Source: Enterococcus sp. BWB1-3 (GTDB lineage Bacteria; Bacillota; Bacilli; Lactobacillales; Enterococcaceae). Taken from it: a stretch of DNA of 64,000 nucleotides. The translations under genes were made by a program, and so were the position numbers. Location of the stretch: NCBI RefSeq assembly GCF_016745275.1, contig NZ_JADOEP010000004.1, positions 124,001 through 188,000 on the forward strand, in the 5' to 3' direction. Positions 54,330 to 62,927 of the stretch are shown piece after piece. How positions within the stretch are numbered: position 1 is the first letter of the stretch; each line of letters starts with the position of its first letter. A model generated the notes under the pieces. The model made no database searches, was not told where the DNA came from, and saw only the letters and a list, made by a program, of their open reading frames with translations.

Positions 54330-55070
54330 ATGCAAAGATTTTTTGTGACCATTGTTTTAGTACACATACTTTTAATGGGGGGATGTAAACGGATGAACGA
54401 AACAATCAACCAGAAATTGCCATCGCGCGAGGAAGTTAAGACAGAAATATTACAGTATTTAGAAGAAAAGTATAAAGAAGAATTTATTTCTCATTCAATC
54501 GAATATCGTTCATGGTCTCAACCGAACCATGAGAGCATGCTTGCCTATCCAAAAGAAGGCGAGCCTGAAGAGTCTTTTGTTGTTTACCGTTATGAAGATG
54601 GGCAGCATTATGAAGATGGATATATCGGTTATTTGATGAAGCCGTTCTATTATGAATTATTTGATGACATAATAAAAGATTATTTTGATAAATATCAGCT
54701 GGTTATTCATTATAACCAGGTTTACCCCAATTTTTTTACAAAAGAGACGACCTTTCCGGAGTTTCAGAAGTATGCAAACAAAAGCACAACAATTATGGGG
54801 GTACTTTATGTTCCTGTGACATCAGAAAAGGATAAAGAGAAGCTGGAAAATAAACTTTTTGAAATAGTAGAAAAAATAAAAAAAGAAAACGTTGCTATTG
54901 GAATAATCAGTATTAATGCGTATCTTGAAGCAGATTACCAGAAGGATATAGAAAATGACAGATTTGAAACAAAGAAGAACGGTGATAACTATCCTACCGA
55001 AAGCCTGCTTTTTGAGTTAAGAGAATCTTGGGGAAAAGTAGATAGAACTGAAGGCAGGGAAGATAAGTAG
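54330..55070 (+). CDS. Putative lipoprotein, possible immunity protein
   Basis: The 246-residue protein has a short hydrophobic signal ending in LLMGGC (Cys19), a slightly unusual lipobox, then a charged mature domain rich in Glu, Lys and Tyr. It would sit on the outer face of the membrane. It overlaps the following lipase-fold gene by one base (TAGTG), the tight coupling expected of an effector and its immunity protein. In S. aureus, the T7SS lipase TslA is neutralised by lipoprotein TilA; a similar role here is inference. Confidence 0.65.
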   Translation: MQRFFVTIVLVHILLMGGCKRMNETINQKLPSREEVKTEILQYLEEKYKEEFISHSIEYRSWSQPNHESMLAYPKEGEPEESFVVYRYEDGQHYEDGYIGYLMKPFYYELFDDIIKDYFDKYQLVIHYNQVYPNFFTKETTFPEFQKYANKSTTIMGVLYVPVTSEKDKEKLENKLFEIVEKIKKENVAIGIISINAYLEADYQKDIENDRFETKKNGDNYPTESLLFELRESWGKVDRTEGREDK

Positions 55071-56665
55071 TGGCACAGCCGACAGAAAGTGAATTACTAA
55101 TTCTGAATGCCATAATTTATACAAATGATTTTGTTAATCAGGCAGAAAACATGAGTATTTATGAATGGGCGGTACAATTTGATTCAGATAATCTGGATGA
55201 CAGTAGAAAACCGGCTGAAATGTCTAAAACTGAATTTCAAAAAGTCATTCACACAATTAAAGAAAATAAATCTATATATCATCAGATGATTGTAAGAGAT
55301 ATAAATAATGAACAATACGCAAATGAAAGCGGTTCTCAGAGGGTAACGAATGCGGCCGTTGCGTATGGGGAGGATTTAATCATCCTATATAAAGGAACAG
55401 CTGGAGATTTGGAGTGGCGTGATAATGGGATTGGCGGCTATACAAAAATAACAGATACAGAGCAGCAAAAACTGGCATTAGATTATTTTGACAAGATGAG
55501 AATTCAACATGGAAGAGATAAAATCTATGTATCCGGACACTCAAAAGGTGGGAATAAAGCCCAATACATAGGTGTATTAAGAGGTGAGCAGCTAGAACAT
55601 GTTTACTCGTTTGACGGTCAGGGATTTAATCAGAGCTTTTTACTAAAATATAAGCAGCAAATTGAAGTAAATAAAAATAAAATCACCAATATTAGTAACG
55701 AATATGACTTTGTAAATATTTTATTGTTTCCTATAGCCGGCAATCGCAAATATATTTCTTCAACCACAAGTCTGGGAATCATGGACAAAAGCTCCTTCGC
55801 TCTAAGCAACAGTGAACATGTAACTATTGAGAAGTTAAGGGAGGAGAGGCTTGGCCAAGGAAAGGCTGTGTTGGAATGGGCAAAAATTGTAGGCGGAAAT
55901 ATAGCTGTACACAAAGCAGGTGCCTGGCATTCTCCCTATTCAATGTTTGTAGCCACGAAACAGGATACGTTGATTCTAAATGATGTCACAGAACAAAGCA
56001 CAGCCATGAAAGAAGTACAGAGATTACTGCTGTATTTTAATAAATATATGCGTGAAGAGGATTGGTGCTACGTTTGCTATTCGGTAATGTCTGCGGTTCA
56101 GAGTGGAGATAAAGCGTATGGAGAAGATTATTCAAAAATGCCTGATGGATTTATAGAGAGAGCAATGACTTTAACAAAAGGATATTTGCAGAAGCAAAAG
56201 GGGATCGACAGTTCCGAAGTATTTTTGTTTCTAAACTCTATACTTGGATTAAACATTGGCAGCCTAATGATCAGCAGCATCGCAGGATATGGTTATGATG
56301 GATTAACTGGAACAAGCTTTACAGACTTGACACGGGATTTCACTCACCGTACCAAAGATCAGCTGCTGACATTAGTGGAAGAAGTAGAAGACGAACCATT
56401 TTGGGATATCACGAAATGGGATGTCTTTTATCGTATTGACCAATATTTTTTAGGTGGGATAGATTTTCCGGGAAACAGCAAGGAACTGATGAACTATTAT
56501 CAGAAAATCATAGATATTCAGGAAATTTCTGCAATGGAGATTCATCGGATTTTTGATGAGGTATATGAAACAGAAGCAAAATTTGCTCAAGAAATGGAAG
56601 AGGTTAAAAATAGCGCGGAGGAAATTTTATCGTCTTTAAAAGAAATTTCCGGAAGGATTACTTAA
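55070..56665 (+). CDS. DUF2974/Mbeg1-like lipase-fold protein with C-terminal helical domain
   Basis: The 531-residue protein has an alpha/beta-hydrolase core with the nucleophile elbow SGHSKGGN (Ser158), candidate Asp213 (NEYDFVN) and His287 (AWHSPYS), as in DUF2974/Mbeg1-like lipases. No signal peptide is present. The last 70 residues form a long amphipathic helix pair (from MNYYQKIIDIQEISAMEIHR onward). Enzyme domain first and helical domain last is the layout of the 'reverse' type VII secretion substrate TslA. The start is GTG, overlapping the lipoprotein stop. It probably acts on membrane lipids of a target cell. Confidence 0.75.
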   Translation: MAQPTESELLILNAIIYTNDFVNQAENMSIYEWAVQFDSDNLDDSRKPAEMSKTEFQKVIHTIKENKSIYHQMIVRDINNEQYANESGSQRVTNAAVAYGEDLIILYKGTAGDLEWRDNGIGGYTKITDTEQQKLALDYFDKMRIQHGRDKIYVSGHSKGGNKAQYIGVLRGEQLEHVYSFDGQGFNQSFLLKYKQQIEVNKNKITNISNEYDFVNILLFPIAGNRKYISSTTSLGIMDKSSFALSNSEHVTIEKLREERLGQGKAVLEWAKIVGGNIAVHKAGAWHSPYSMFVATKQDTLILNDVTEQSTAMKEVQRLLLYFNKYMREEDWCYVCYSVMSAVQSGDKAYGEDYSKMPDGFIERAMTLTKGYLQKQKGIDSSEVFLFLNSILGLNIGSLMISSIAGYGYDGLTGTSFTDLTRDFTHRTKDQLLTLVEEVEDEPFWDITKWDVFYRIDQYFLGGIDFPGNSKELMNYYQKIIDIQEISAMEIHRIFDEVYETEAKFAQEMEEVKNSAEEILSSLKEISGRIT

Positions 56666-56676
56666 AAAAGACAAAA

Positions 56677-56762
56677 GAGACAGAACAAAGATCTAAATCT
56701 TGTACTGATGGAACTGCTCTGGTTTCCATCCAATACTTAAGATTAGACCTAGTTTCTCTGTC
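56677..56762. repeat. Long imperfect hairpin between convergent genes
   Basis: AAGAGACAGA pairs with TCTCTGTCTC at the outside, and AGATCTAAATCTT with AAGATTAGACCT inside. Neither flank has a good T tract on the plus strand; it may act as a terminator for both convergent genes. Confidence 0.5.
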
Positions 56763-56772
56763 TCGATCTTGG

Positions 56773-57822
56773 TTATTTACTGACAAAATTTGCCAATACA
56801 GCTGCTACTCTTTTCATTTCTTCCTCTGTACCGATAGAAATCCGAAGAAATTTTTTCAGGCGTTCCGGCTTGGTGAAGTAGCGGACAAAGATATTTTTTT
56901 CTTCGAGATATTGGAAGAGCTCATTCATTTTGACTTTATCGTGTGAAACAAGGACAAAATTTGTTTGAGAAGGTAAAGAACGGAAGCCGCTTTCCTCAAT
57001 TTTCTGAGAAAACCAGTCTCTGGTTTGGCAAATCTTGCCCGTTATTTTTTGATAATATTCACTATCTTGAATTGCAGCAGTTGCCAGTGCTTCAGCAAGC
57101 ATGTCAACTGAATAGGGATTAAACGAAGATTTTACACTTTCCAAAATAGCAATATATTCAGGATTTCCCATTGCATATCCAATTCGGAGACCGGCAAGTG
57201 ACTGGGATTTTGAGAGTGTATGAATAATAATCAGATTAGGAAATTCATCTAGTAAAGAAGTCATCGAATCTTCCGCAAATTCTATATAAGCTTCATCAAG
57301 AATAACAATTACATCAGAATGGTTTTTTAACAATTCTCTGATTTCATTTTTTGTTTTAAATAAACCTGTCGGTGCATTGGGATTGGTGATTATAAGACCG
57401 CCATTTATTTGATTGTAATCGGAAAAATCAATTTCAAAGTTTTCATTCAAAGGAATCTCTTTAAAAGGAATAGAGAATAAATCTGCCCAGACTTTATAGA
57501 AACCATAGGTAATGTCAGGGAAGAGAATCGGATCACCACTGTTAAAAAAAGCCAGAAAACAAAAAGCCAGCACCTCATCAGAACCATTGCCAATTATCAG
57601 CTGTTCAGGAAGAACATTGTGTTTTGCTGCAAGAGCCTCTTTCAAAGGTTGGTTATCCAGTGAGCTGTAAAGTTTTAGCTTATCCGCTTTAAAGTTCTTA
57701 AGGATTTCGGAAACTTTAGGTGATGGCGGATAGGGATTCTCGTTTGTGTTTATTTTTATCATGCCGGAAATATTCGGCTGGGTTCCCGGTATATAAGGAG
57801 CTATTTTTCGAATGCCTTTCAT
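56773..57822 (-). CDS. hisC: Histidinol-phosphate aminotransferase
   Basis: This PLP enzyme transaminates imidazole-acetol phosphate in histidine synthesis and often also aromatic 2-oxo acids. The 349-residue protein is fold type I, with NPNAPTGLF, ILDEAYIEF and the PLP-lysine segment TLSKSQSLAGLRIGY. No other his genes are nearby, so it may be an orphan with a broader aminotransferase role. AGAGAGG lies upstream of the ATG. Confidence 0.88.
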   Translation of the reverse strand: MKGIRKIAPYIPGTQPNISGMIKINTNENPYPPSPKVSEILKNFKADKLKLYSSLDNQPLKEALAAKHNVLPEQLIIGNGSDEVLAFCFLAFFNSGDPILFPDITYGFYKVWADLFSIPFKEIPLNENFEIDFSDYNQINGGLIITNPNAPTGLFKTKNEIRELLKNHSDVIVILDEAYIEFAEDSMTSLLDEFPNLIIIHTLSKSQSLAGLRIGYAMGNPEYIAILESVKSSFNPYSVDMLAEALATAAIQDSEYYQKITGKICQTRDWFSQKIEESGFRSLPSQTNFVLVSHDKVKMNELFQYLEEKNIFVRYFTKPERLKKFLRISIGTEEEMKRVAAVLANFVSK

Positions 57823-57993
57823 TTGTCCACTGCCTCTCTACTATAAGGTTCAATTTTCTCTACTATAAAGAAAAGAATCTTTAATTGCAAGCTGAAAATG
57901 AGAATACGGATAGTAAATGATTCGGATTTTAAATAGGATTTTCATTTTCAAAAAGAATATGGTACTATAATGTGCAAGTGAAAAGGAGCGATA

Positions 57994-59160
57994 ATGATGG
58001 ATTTAACACAAAAGTTTAACTCACAGGTTTATAAAATTTCTGTCTCAACTATTCGACAATTTGATGAGCAAGTTTCATCAATTCCTGATATATTGAAGCT
58101 GACCCTGGGAGAACCTGATTTCAATACACCCGAACATGTGAAAACAGCGGGGCAGCAGGCAATCGAAAATAATTTTTCTCACTATTCGGGTATGGCCGGA
58201 CTTTCAGATGTTCGAGAAGCAGCAGCCTGTTTTATGAAGGAAAAATATGGACTTTCATATGATCCTTTTTCTGAGATATTAGTAACTATTGGGGCAACTG
58301 AAGCTATCTCAGCAAGTTTGCTGGCTATTCTTGAACCTGGGGACAAAGTACTGTTGCCTGCCCCCATCTATCCTGGCTACGAACCGGTTATTACGTTGGC
58401 TGGGGCTGACCCTGTTTATATTGATACAACCTCTAATGGCTTTGTGCTAACACCGGAAATGGTTGATCAGGCGATGGCGGTTCATGGGGAGTCCGTAAAA
58501 GCGGTCATATTAAATTATCCAAGTAATCCAACTGGAGTTACGTATAATCGGGCCGAAGTTCAGGCTCTGGCAGAAGTTTTAAAGAAATATCCGGTATTTG
58601 TAATTAGTGATGAGATATACAGCGAACTGACTTATGATAATTCTCATGTGTCTATTGCGGAGTATATTCCACAGCAAACAGTTGTTATCAACGGTCTTTC
58701 TAAATCGCATGCAATGACTGGCTGGCGTATTGGCTTTATCTTCGCCAGTAAAGAATTTACTGCTGAAATCATTAAAGTCCATCAGTATTTAGTTACAGCT
58801 GCATCAACTATTTCTCAAAAAGCAGCTGTCAGAGCACTTGTTGAAGGAATGAATGATGGACTGATTATGAAGGAAGAGTATCGAAAACGACGAGACTTTG
58901 TCTATGATAGGATGTCATCTTTGGGATTTGAGATTGCACGGCCAAATGGAGCTTTTTATATTTTTGCTAAAATTCCAGACGGCTATGAACAAGATTCAAT
59001 GGCATTTTGTTTGGATCTGGCGAACAAATGCGCACTCGCACTTATCCCCGGGATCGCCTTTGGTCCGGAAGGCGAAGGATACATCCGCATCAGCTATGCT
59101 GCTGATATGGAACGTCTGGAAGAAGCAATGAAGCGTATGGCTGTCTATATGAATCGATAA
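57994..59160 (+). CDS. Class I/II pyridoxal phosphate aminotransferase (PatA/AspC-like)
   Basis: The 388-residue enzyme shows LGEPDFNTPEHV, YPSNPTGVTY, ISDEIYSELTY and the PLP-lysine motif NGLSKSHAMTGWRIGF, closest to Gram-positive PatA-type aminotransferases acting on dicarboxylic or aromatic amino acids. The exact substrate is not decidable here. The ATG (or the next codon, also ATG) follows AAGGAG. TATAAT at 57966-57971 probably belongs to its promoter. A perfect terminator follows. Confidence 0.88.
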   Translation: MMDLTQKFNSQVYKISVSTIRQFDEQVSSIPDILKLTLGEPDFNTPEHVKTAGQQAIENNFSHYSGMAGLSDVREAAACFMKEKYGLSYDPFSEILVTIGATEAISASLLAILEPGDKVLLPAPIYPGYEPVITLAGADPVYIDTTSNGFVLTPEMVDQAMAVHGESVKAVILNYPSNPTGVTYNRAEVQALAEVLKKYPVFVISDEIYSELTYDNSHVSIAEYIPQQTVVINGLSKSHAMTGWRIGFIFASKEFTAEIIKVHQYLVTAASTISQKAAVRALVEGMNDGLIMKEEYRKRRDFVYDRMSSLGFEIARPNGAFYIFAKIPDGYEQDSMAFCLDLANKCALALIPGIAFGPEGEGYIRISYAADMERLEEAMKRMAVYMNR

Positions 59161-59166
59161 TTGATA

Positions 59167-59206
59167 AAATGCTGTTTCTCACTAAAAAAGAAACAGCATT
59201 TTTTTG
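59167..59206 (+). terminator. Terminator after the aminotransferase
   Basis: AATGCTGTTTC pairs perfectly with GAAACAGCATT around an 11-base loop, followed by a run of T residues. Confidence 0.92.
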
Positions 59207-59364
59207 CTTATGTAATCGAAGCAGCTGATTTACATGCTAACCATTTTTGAAAGTTCAAGGTGAGAGAAAGCTGTCTTTCGAAGCTGTTCAAAAGATAAGA
59301 ACAGCATGGATTTATTGAGCTTTCTTGTTTTTAGTCGACTAAAGTCAGTAGACTACACTTAATT

Positions 59365-59390
59365 TTTACATTCTTTACGTGAAATTTACA
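59365..59390 (+). promoter_or_regulatory. PhoP-box-like repeats upstream of pstS
   Basis: TTTACA (59365), TTTACG (59374) and TTTACA (59385) form direct repeats at about one helical turn, like the TT(A/T/C)ACA repeats bound by PhoP in Bacillus. A candidate extended -10 (TGT-TAGACT, 59422-59427) lies downstream. This suggests induction by phosphate limitation. Confidence 0.55.
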
Positions 59391-59460
59391 GAAAGTTGGA
59401 TGAGGATTAACAATCACCTGTTAGACTGTGCTTGTAACTAATTATGAAGGAAGTGTCGAA

Positions 59461-60351
59461 ATGAAAAAAGGATTATTAACGACTTTAGTGATTACTGCTG
59501 GGGTGCTTTTAGCAGGCTGTAACAGTTCTAACGGAAGTGAAGCTTCTAATTCCGGCTCGGCATCAAGCGATCCGATAAAAATTGTAGCTGTTGGTTCAAC
59601 TGCTTTGCAGCCACTTGTTGATACGGCTAAGGATCAGTTTGTTGAAGATGAACCAAATTATTCCATTTCGGTTCAAGGGGGAGGAAGCGGAACAGGACTT
59701 TCTCAAATTGCTGACGGAGCTGTTACAATTGGAAATTCAGATGTATTTGCAGAGGAAAAATCAGGGATCGATGCTTCTAAACTGGTGGACCACAAAGTGG
59801 CTGTTGTTGGTATGGGACCGGTTGCCAACAAAGATGTTGGTGTAACTGAGCTGACAAAAGAGCAGCTGATTGAAATTTTTACAGGAAAAGTAACTAATTG
59901 GAAAGAGGTTGGCGGTAAAGATCAGGAAATCGCAGTGATTAATCGACCTTCAGGAAGTGGTACCCGAGCAACATTTGAAAAATGGGGACTTGATGGAGCA
60001 CAAGCAGTAAAATCGCAAGAACAGGATTCTTCAGGAACTGTCCGACAAATTGTTGCTCAAACACCTGGAGCAATCAGCTATCTGGCATTTTCATACATGG
60101 ATGATACCACCTTGGCATTAAGCTTGGATGGAGTAGAACCAAAAGAAGAAAATGTGGCTGACAATTCTTGGCCAATCTGGTCCTATGAGCATATGTATAC
60201 GAATGGCGAGCCGGATGCTGGAGTAAAGAAATTCCTTGATTACATGGTCAGTGACGATGTTCAGCAAACCATTGTTAAAGAGTTGGGCTATCTGCCGATT
60301 ACAGATATGAAAGTAGAAAGAAGTGTTGATGGTGAAGTAACCAAAAACTAA
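59461..60351 (+). CDS. pstS: Phosphate ABC transporter substrate-binding lipoprotein
   Basis: PstS binds phosphate outside the membrane for the PstCAB importer. The 296-residue protein has a lipoprotein signal ending LLAGC (Cys20), a Ser/Gly/Asn-rich linker, then the PBP fold with phosphate-contacting GSTALQPL, GGGSGTGL and RPSGSGTRATFE. I chose the ATG directly before the signal peptide; a longer frame adds 11 residues. No pstC, pstA or pstB follows; a terminator and a repeat-bracketed islet come next, so the rest of the transporter must lie elsewhere. Confidence 0.93.
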   Translation: MKKGLLTTLVITAGVLLAGCNSSNGSEASNSGSASSDPIKIVAVGSTALQPLVDTAKDQFVEDEPNYSISVQGGGSGTGLSQIADGAVTIGNSDVFAEEKSGIDASKLVDHKVAVVGMGPVANKDVGVTELTKEQLIEIFTGKVTNWKEVGGKDQEIAVINRPSGSGTRATFEKWGLDGAQAVKSQEQDSSGTVRQIVAQTPGAISYLAFSYMDDTTLALSLDGVEPKEENVADNSWPIWSYEHMYTNGEPDAGVKKFLDYMVSDDVQQTIVKELGYLPITDMKVERSVDGEVTKN

Positions 60352-60396
60352 AGGCAGCAAATAATAAACTGTTTGAAATGATAACTAACTCCTAAT

Positions 60397-60427
60397 TAAA
60401 AGAGCGGCTGAAAAGCTGCTCTTTTTT
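60397..60427 (+). terminator. Terminator after pstS
   Basis: AAAAGAGCGGCT pairs with AGCTGCTCTTTT (one mismatch) around a short loop, followed by T residues. Its 3' arm is the first part of the 35-base direct repeat. Confidence 0.85.
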
Positions 60428-60446
60428 GAGTACAGAGAGCCGGAAA
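60412..60446 (+). repeat. 35-base direct repeat, left copy
   Basis: The sequence AAAGCTGCTCTTTTTTGAG followed by TACAGAGAGCCGGAAA is repeated without mismatch at 63536-63570. The left copy is joined to a complete pstS terminator; the right copy lacks the 5' hairpin arm. The pair brackets an islet of 3.1 kb. Confidence 0.85.
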
Positions 60447-60460
60447 TAACCTATAACCCC

Positions 60461-60497
60461 AAAAAAGGTAGCGAGTGTCAATTTCGCTACCTTTTTT
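60461..60497 (+). terminator. Second hairpin terminator in the pstS-lipoprotein gap
   Basis: AAAAAAGGTAGCGA pairs perfectly with TCGCTACCTTTTTT; A and T tracts on both sides allow either strand. The rest of the gap, to 60840, holds no gene that I can see. The preceding AAATAACCTATAACCC recurs after the protease gene at 62481-62496. Confidence 0.8.
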
Positions 60498-60840
60498 GCT
60501 TCTACACAGACTAATAGTTATTGAAATGACTTGTCGCACCAAGCTTATCAAAAATATCTAAAAATATATTTTCTCGTCAAAAAATTGACAGTATTCATTT
60601 TTCGCTCATAATCTTAATTACTCCCTTGCTATCCTATTTCCTACATACAATGTTTTTAATAGGCAAAACATTTGAAATTGTCTCTTTGGAGATGTTTTCA
60701 GTCGCTTTAAGTGGATTTCAATACCCTCGATATAATATGTATGTTTCTAACAAGACATTTATGTCATTTACAAAATAATATACTCATAATAAAGTAAAAC
60801 TTATATTTATTAATAAGTGAGGAGCTGTTGATACAAATAA

Positions 60841-61239
60841 ATGAAAACGGTTTTTAAACTATTCATATTTGTTGTGTTGATTCTAGTATTCTTAGCAGGG
60901 TGTACTAACAAGAAAGGAAATTATCAAATGAATTCATATGTTGACGAACAGCCTCCAGAAATTTTAGAAGGTAGAATAACATATATATCCGAAAAGAATG
61001 AGATGGAAATTTTAATTTTGAATAATAAAACTAAGGAACTTTCTACTTTAGTTTTAGATTTTTCTGATATTATCTTTGATAAAAATGGTGAGTCGGCTTC
61101 TCTAGACAGTGTGAATAAATTCGTTAGTATGTTTACAGTAAATGATCAGATAGAATTAACATATGGAAAAGGGACAATTGATTCTGATACAAGAGTTTAT
61201 AAAATAAACTCGTTAAGTAGCATAAAAAAAGTAAATTAG
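60841..61239 (+). CDS. Small lipoprotein upstream of the secreted protease
   Basis: The 132-residue protein has a lipoprotein signal with FLAGC (Cys21) and a mature part of about 110 residues that looks beta-rich (LEGRITYISEKNEMEILILN, then a DQIELTYGKGTI segment). I recognise no family. It is 14 bases before the protease gene, probably in one operon; a role as partner or inhibitor of the protease is only a guess. The only upstream GAGGAG is 16 bases from the ATG, an unusually long spacing. Codon use is more AT-rich than in the housekeeping genes. Confidence 0.7.
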   Translation: MKTVFKLFIFVVLILVFLAGCTNKKGNYQMNSYVDEQPPEILEGRITYISEKNEMEILILNNKTKELSTLVLDFSDIIFDKNGESASLDSVNKFVSMFTVNDQIELTYGKGTIDSDTRVYKINSLSSIKKVN

Positions 61240-61253
61240 ATAGGGGATTTTTT

Positions 61254-62459
61254 ATGAAAAGGTCAAAAATTTTATTCAGTATTTTTTTTGTTATAGCACC
61301 TTTTTTTATAAATTTAGATGTTGCCCGTGCAGAAACTGTTTCGTTTTCTGATGATAATGTTTCAAAAATTGAAGAAGGAGCGGAAGTTGTTGGAAATGAA
61401 GAGGTAGCGTCTAGGCTGGCTTTAGATTTTGCTAAAACTATTGAACCAACGCTAGATTTAACTATCGGTTCGACGACTCCTATTCGGGATGTTGAGGGTG
61501 TAACGGTTGGTTATGATATTGCCTTTAATTTAGATACAGAGCAATATGGCTATGTAATCATTGATTTTAGATTGCAAGATGATTATATTTCTCAGTTTAG
61601 TATAGAGCGAGGAGTTCCTGATTATTATACTCAAATGACAAAACAGCTTTCAAATGAAGTTAGTGATGATACGAATGCTGAAATTTTAGAGACGATGCCT
61701 ACAGAGTATAATGTAGTAGTTGAAGACGAAGTATTTAGGTCCGATGGTGAAGAGTTAACCTTACAAGAATTTGAGAACTATCAAGATTCTGTAGCTGAGG
61801 ATGCTTTAAATGTTGTTGAAGAATCTCAAAAATACGCTACTTCAGCAATGTATGGTCATTCATCTGAGTTTTTCATAGATTATCCTTCTGATTTTCAGAT
61901 GTCTTCAGTATACTACCTTAGACAGTTTAATTCTATTACTCAGGATTATACGCTGAAAGTTAACAAAAAGTATGCCTGTGCGGTAGTTGCATTAGCTACA
62001 ATTGCAAGTTCTTACAATTTTTATAGTACAGCTGTAGAAAGTCAATATAAAGCTGCTTATGATAGATTATGGACTCTTGCCTATACAAGTAATGAAGGTT
62101 TGACACAAACTCGTTATATCGGATCAGCACTAGTTAATTATGCAAGGGAGAAAGGTGTAACATTAACACAGACTACAACGCCTTCCCCAAGCTTTGTGTT
62201 AATTCAAAATGCTATTGCTCAGAGTTATCCTGTAGCACTTAGTGTCTTTTATAATAAAACAAATGGTGGTGGAGTTTCAGGTCACACAGTATTTGTTCAG
62301 GGAACAATGACTGGTAAACGAGGGCAAACAATGAATAATTTCATTATATTATCAAATGGTTGGACGGCTTCTGCCACATATATGAATTATTCAACAGTTC
62401 CGTCCACTTTGTATTCATATGAAGCTGCTATTTGGAAAGGAAAAAAATTATTCTATTAG
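61254..62459 (+). CDS. Secreted papain-fold cysteine protease, SpeB/C39-like
   Basis: The 401-residue precursor has a signal peptide ending ARA (about residue 26) and a propeptide of about 170 residues resembling the streptopain pro-domain (TPIRDVEGVTVGYDIAF, then QYGYVIIDF). A catalytic domain follows with Cys242 (KKYACAVVALATIA), His344 (GGGVSGHTVF) and Asn368 (LSNGW), the papain triad order. Substrates are unknown; secreted enzymes of this type degrade host proteins or bacteriocin-like peptides. It lies in an islet with a broken recombinase. Confidence 0.75.
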   Translation: MKRSKILFSIFFVIAPFFINLDVARAETVSFSDDNVSKIEEGAEVVGNEEVASRLALDFAKTIEPTLDLTIGSTTPIRDVEGVTVGYDIAFNLDTEQYGYVIIDFRLQDDYISQFSIERGVPDYYTQMTKQLSNEVSDDTNAEILETMPTEYNVVVEDEVFRSDGEELTLQEFENYQDSVAEDALNVVEESQKYATSAMYGHSSEFFIDYPSDFQMSSVYYLRQFNSITQDYTLKVNKKYACAVVALATIASSYNFYSTAVESQYKAAYDRLWTLAYTSNEGLTQTRYIGSALVNYAREKGVTLTQTTTPSPSFVLIQNAIAQSYPVALSVFYNKTNGGGVSGHTVFVQGTMTGKRGQTMNNFIILSNGWTASATYMNYSTVPSTLYSYEAAIWKGKKLFY

Positions 62460-62480
62460 CAATGTAAAAGCAGTCAGAAT

Positions 62481-62496
62481 AAATAACCTATAACCC
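62481..62496 (+). repeat. 16-base repeat after the protease gene
   Basis: AAATAACCTATAACCC is identical to 60444-60459, which directly follows the left 35-base repeat. Each copy is followed by a terminator hairpin. Confidence 0.6.
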
Positions 62497-62530
62497 AAAA
62501 CAACTGACCATCACCGTCAGTTGTTTTTCT
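62497..62530 (+). terminator. Terminator after the protease gene
   Basis: AAAACAACTGAC pairs perfectly with GTCAGTTGTTTT around a seven-base loop, followed by TC. Confidence 0.88.
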
Positions 62531-62633
62531 TTATTATAAATAAATAGCCTTGTGTTGCAACAAAATACACTGTGTGCGATTATAAATAGAAAGTTGAATC
62601 CTTTATCGACTTATTATTATTTTTCCGCTATAC

Positions 62634-62689
62634 AGACTGTAGACAAAAAGGAGTTGGTAATCAAACCAGCTCCTTTTTGTCTACAGTCT
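62634..62689. repeat. 25-bp near-perfect inverted repeat
   Basis: The arms at 62634-62658 and 62665-62689 pair over 25 positions with a single G:U around a six-base loop, and include A and T tracts (ACAAAAAGGAG / CTCCTTTTTGT). It is longer than an ordinary terminator and no gene ends next to it. Confidence 0.75.
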
Positions 62690-62732
62690 GTTCTGTCCAT
62701 TTTAATAGACAGATAGACTTTCGATGAAAAAA

Positions 62733-62774
62733 TTTGCCGTTTAGAAATTGATGAGATCGAAACGAAGTGTAGTG
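62733..62774. repeat. 40-base dispersed repeat, second copy
   Basis: It matches 50130-50170 with one mismatch. One frame reads EIDEIETKCSEN, a coiled-coil-like stretch, so both copies may derive from a lost gene of a mobile element. Confidence 0.65.
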
Positions 62775-62927
62775 AAAACCGTAGACGCAGAAAAATGGAT
62801 ACAGCGTAATGTTTTGTCTCGAGAATCGTTAGACGCGTAGAGACAGCAGTTCTGGAAATAAGTCGAACGATACTGAAAATATGAGTAGCTCCAGGGAGGT
62901 ATCAATTCACAGCTAGTCATATTATGA

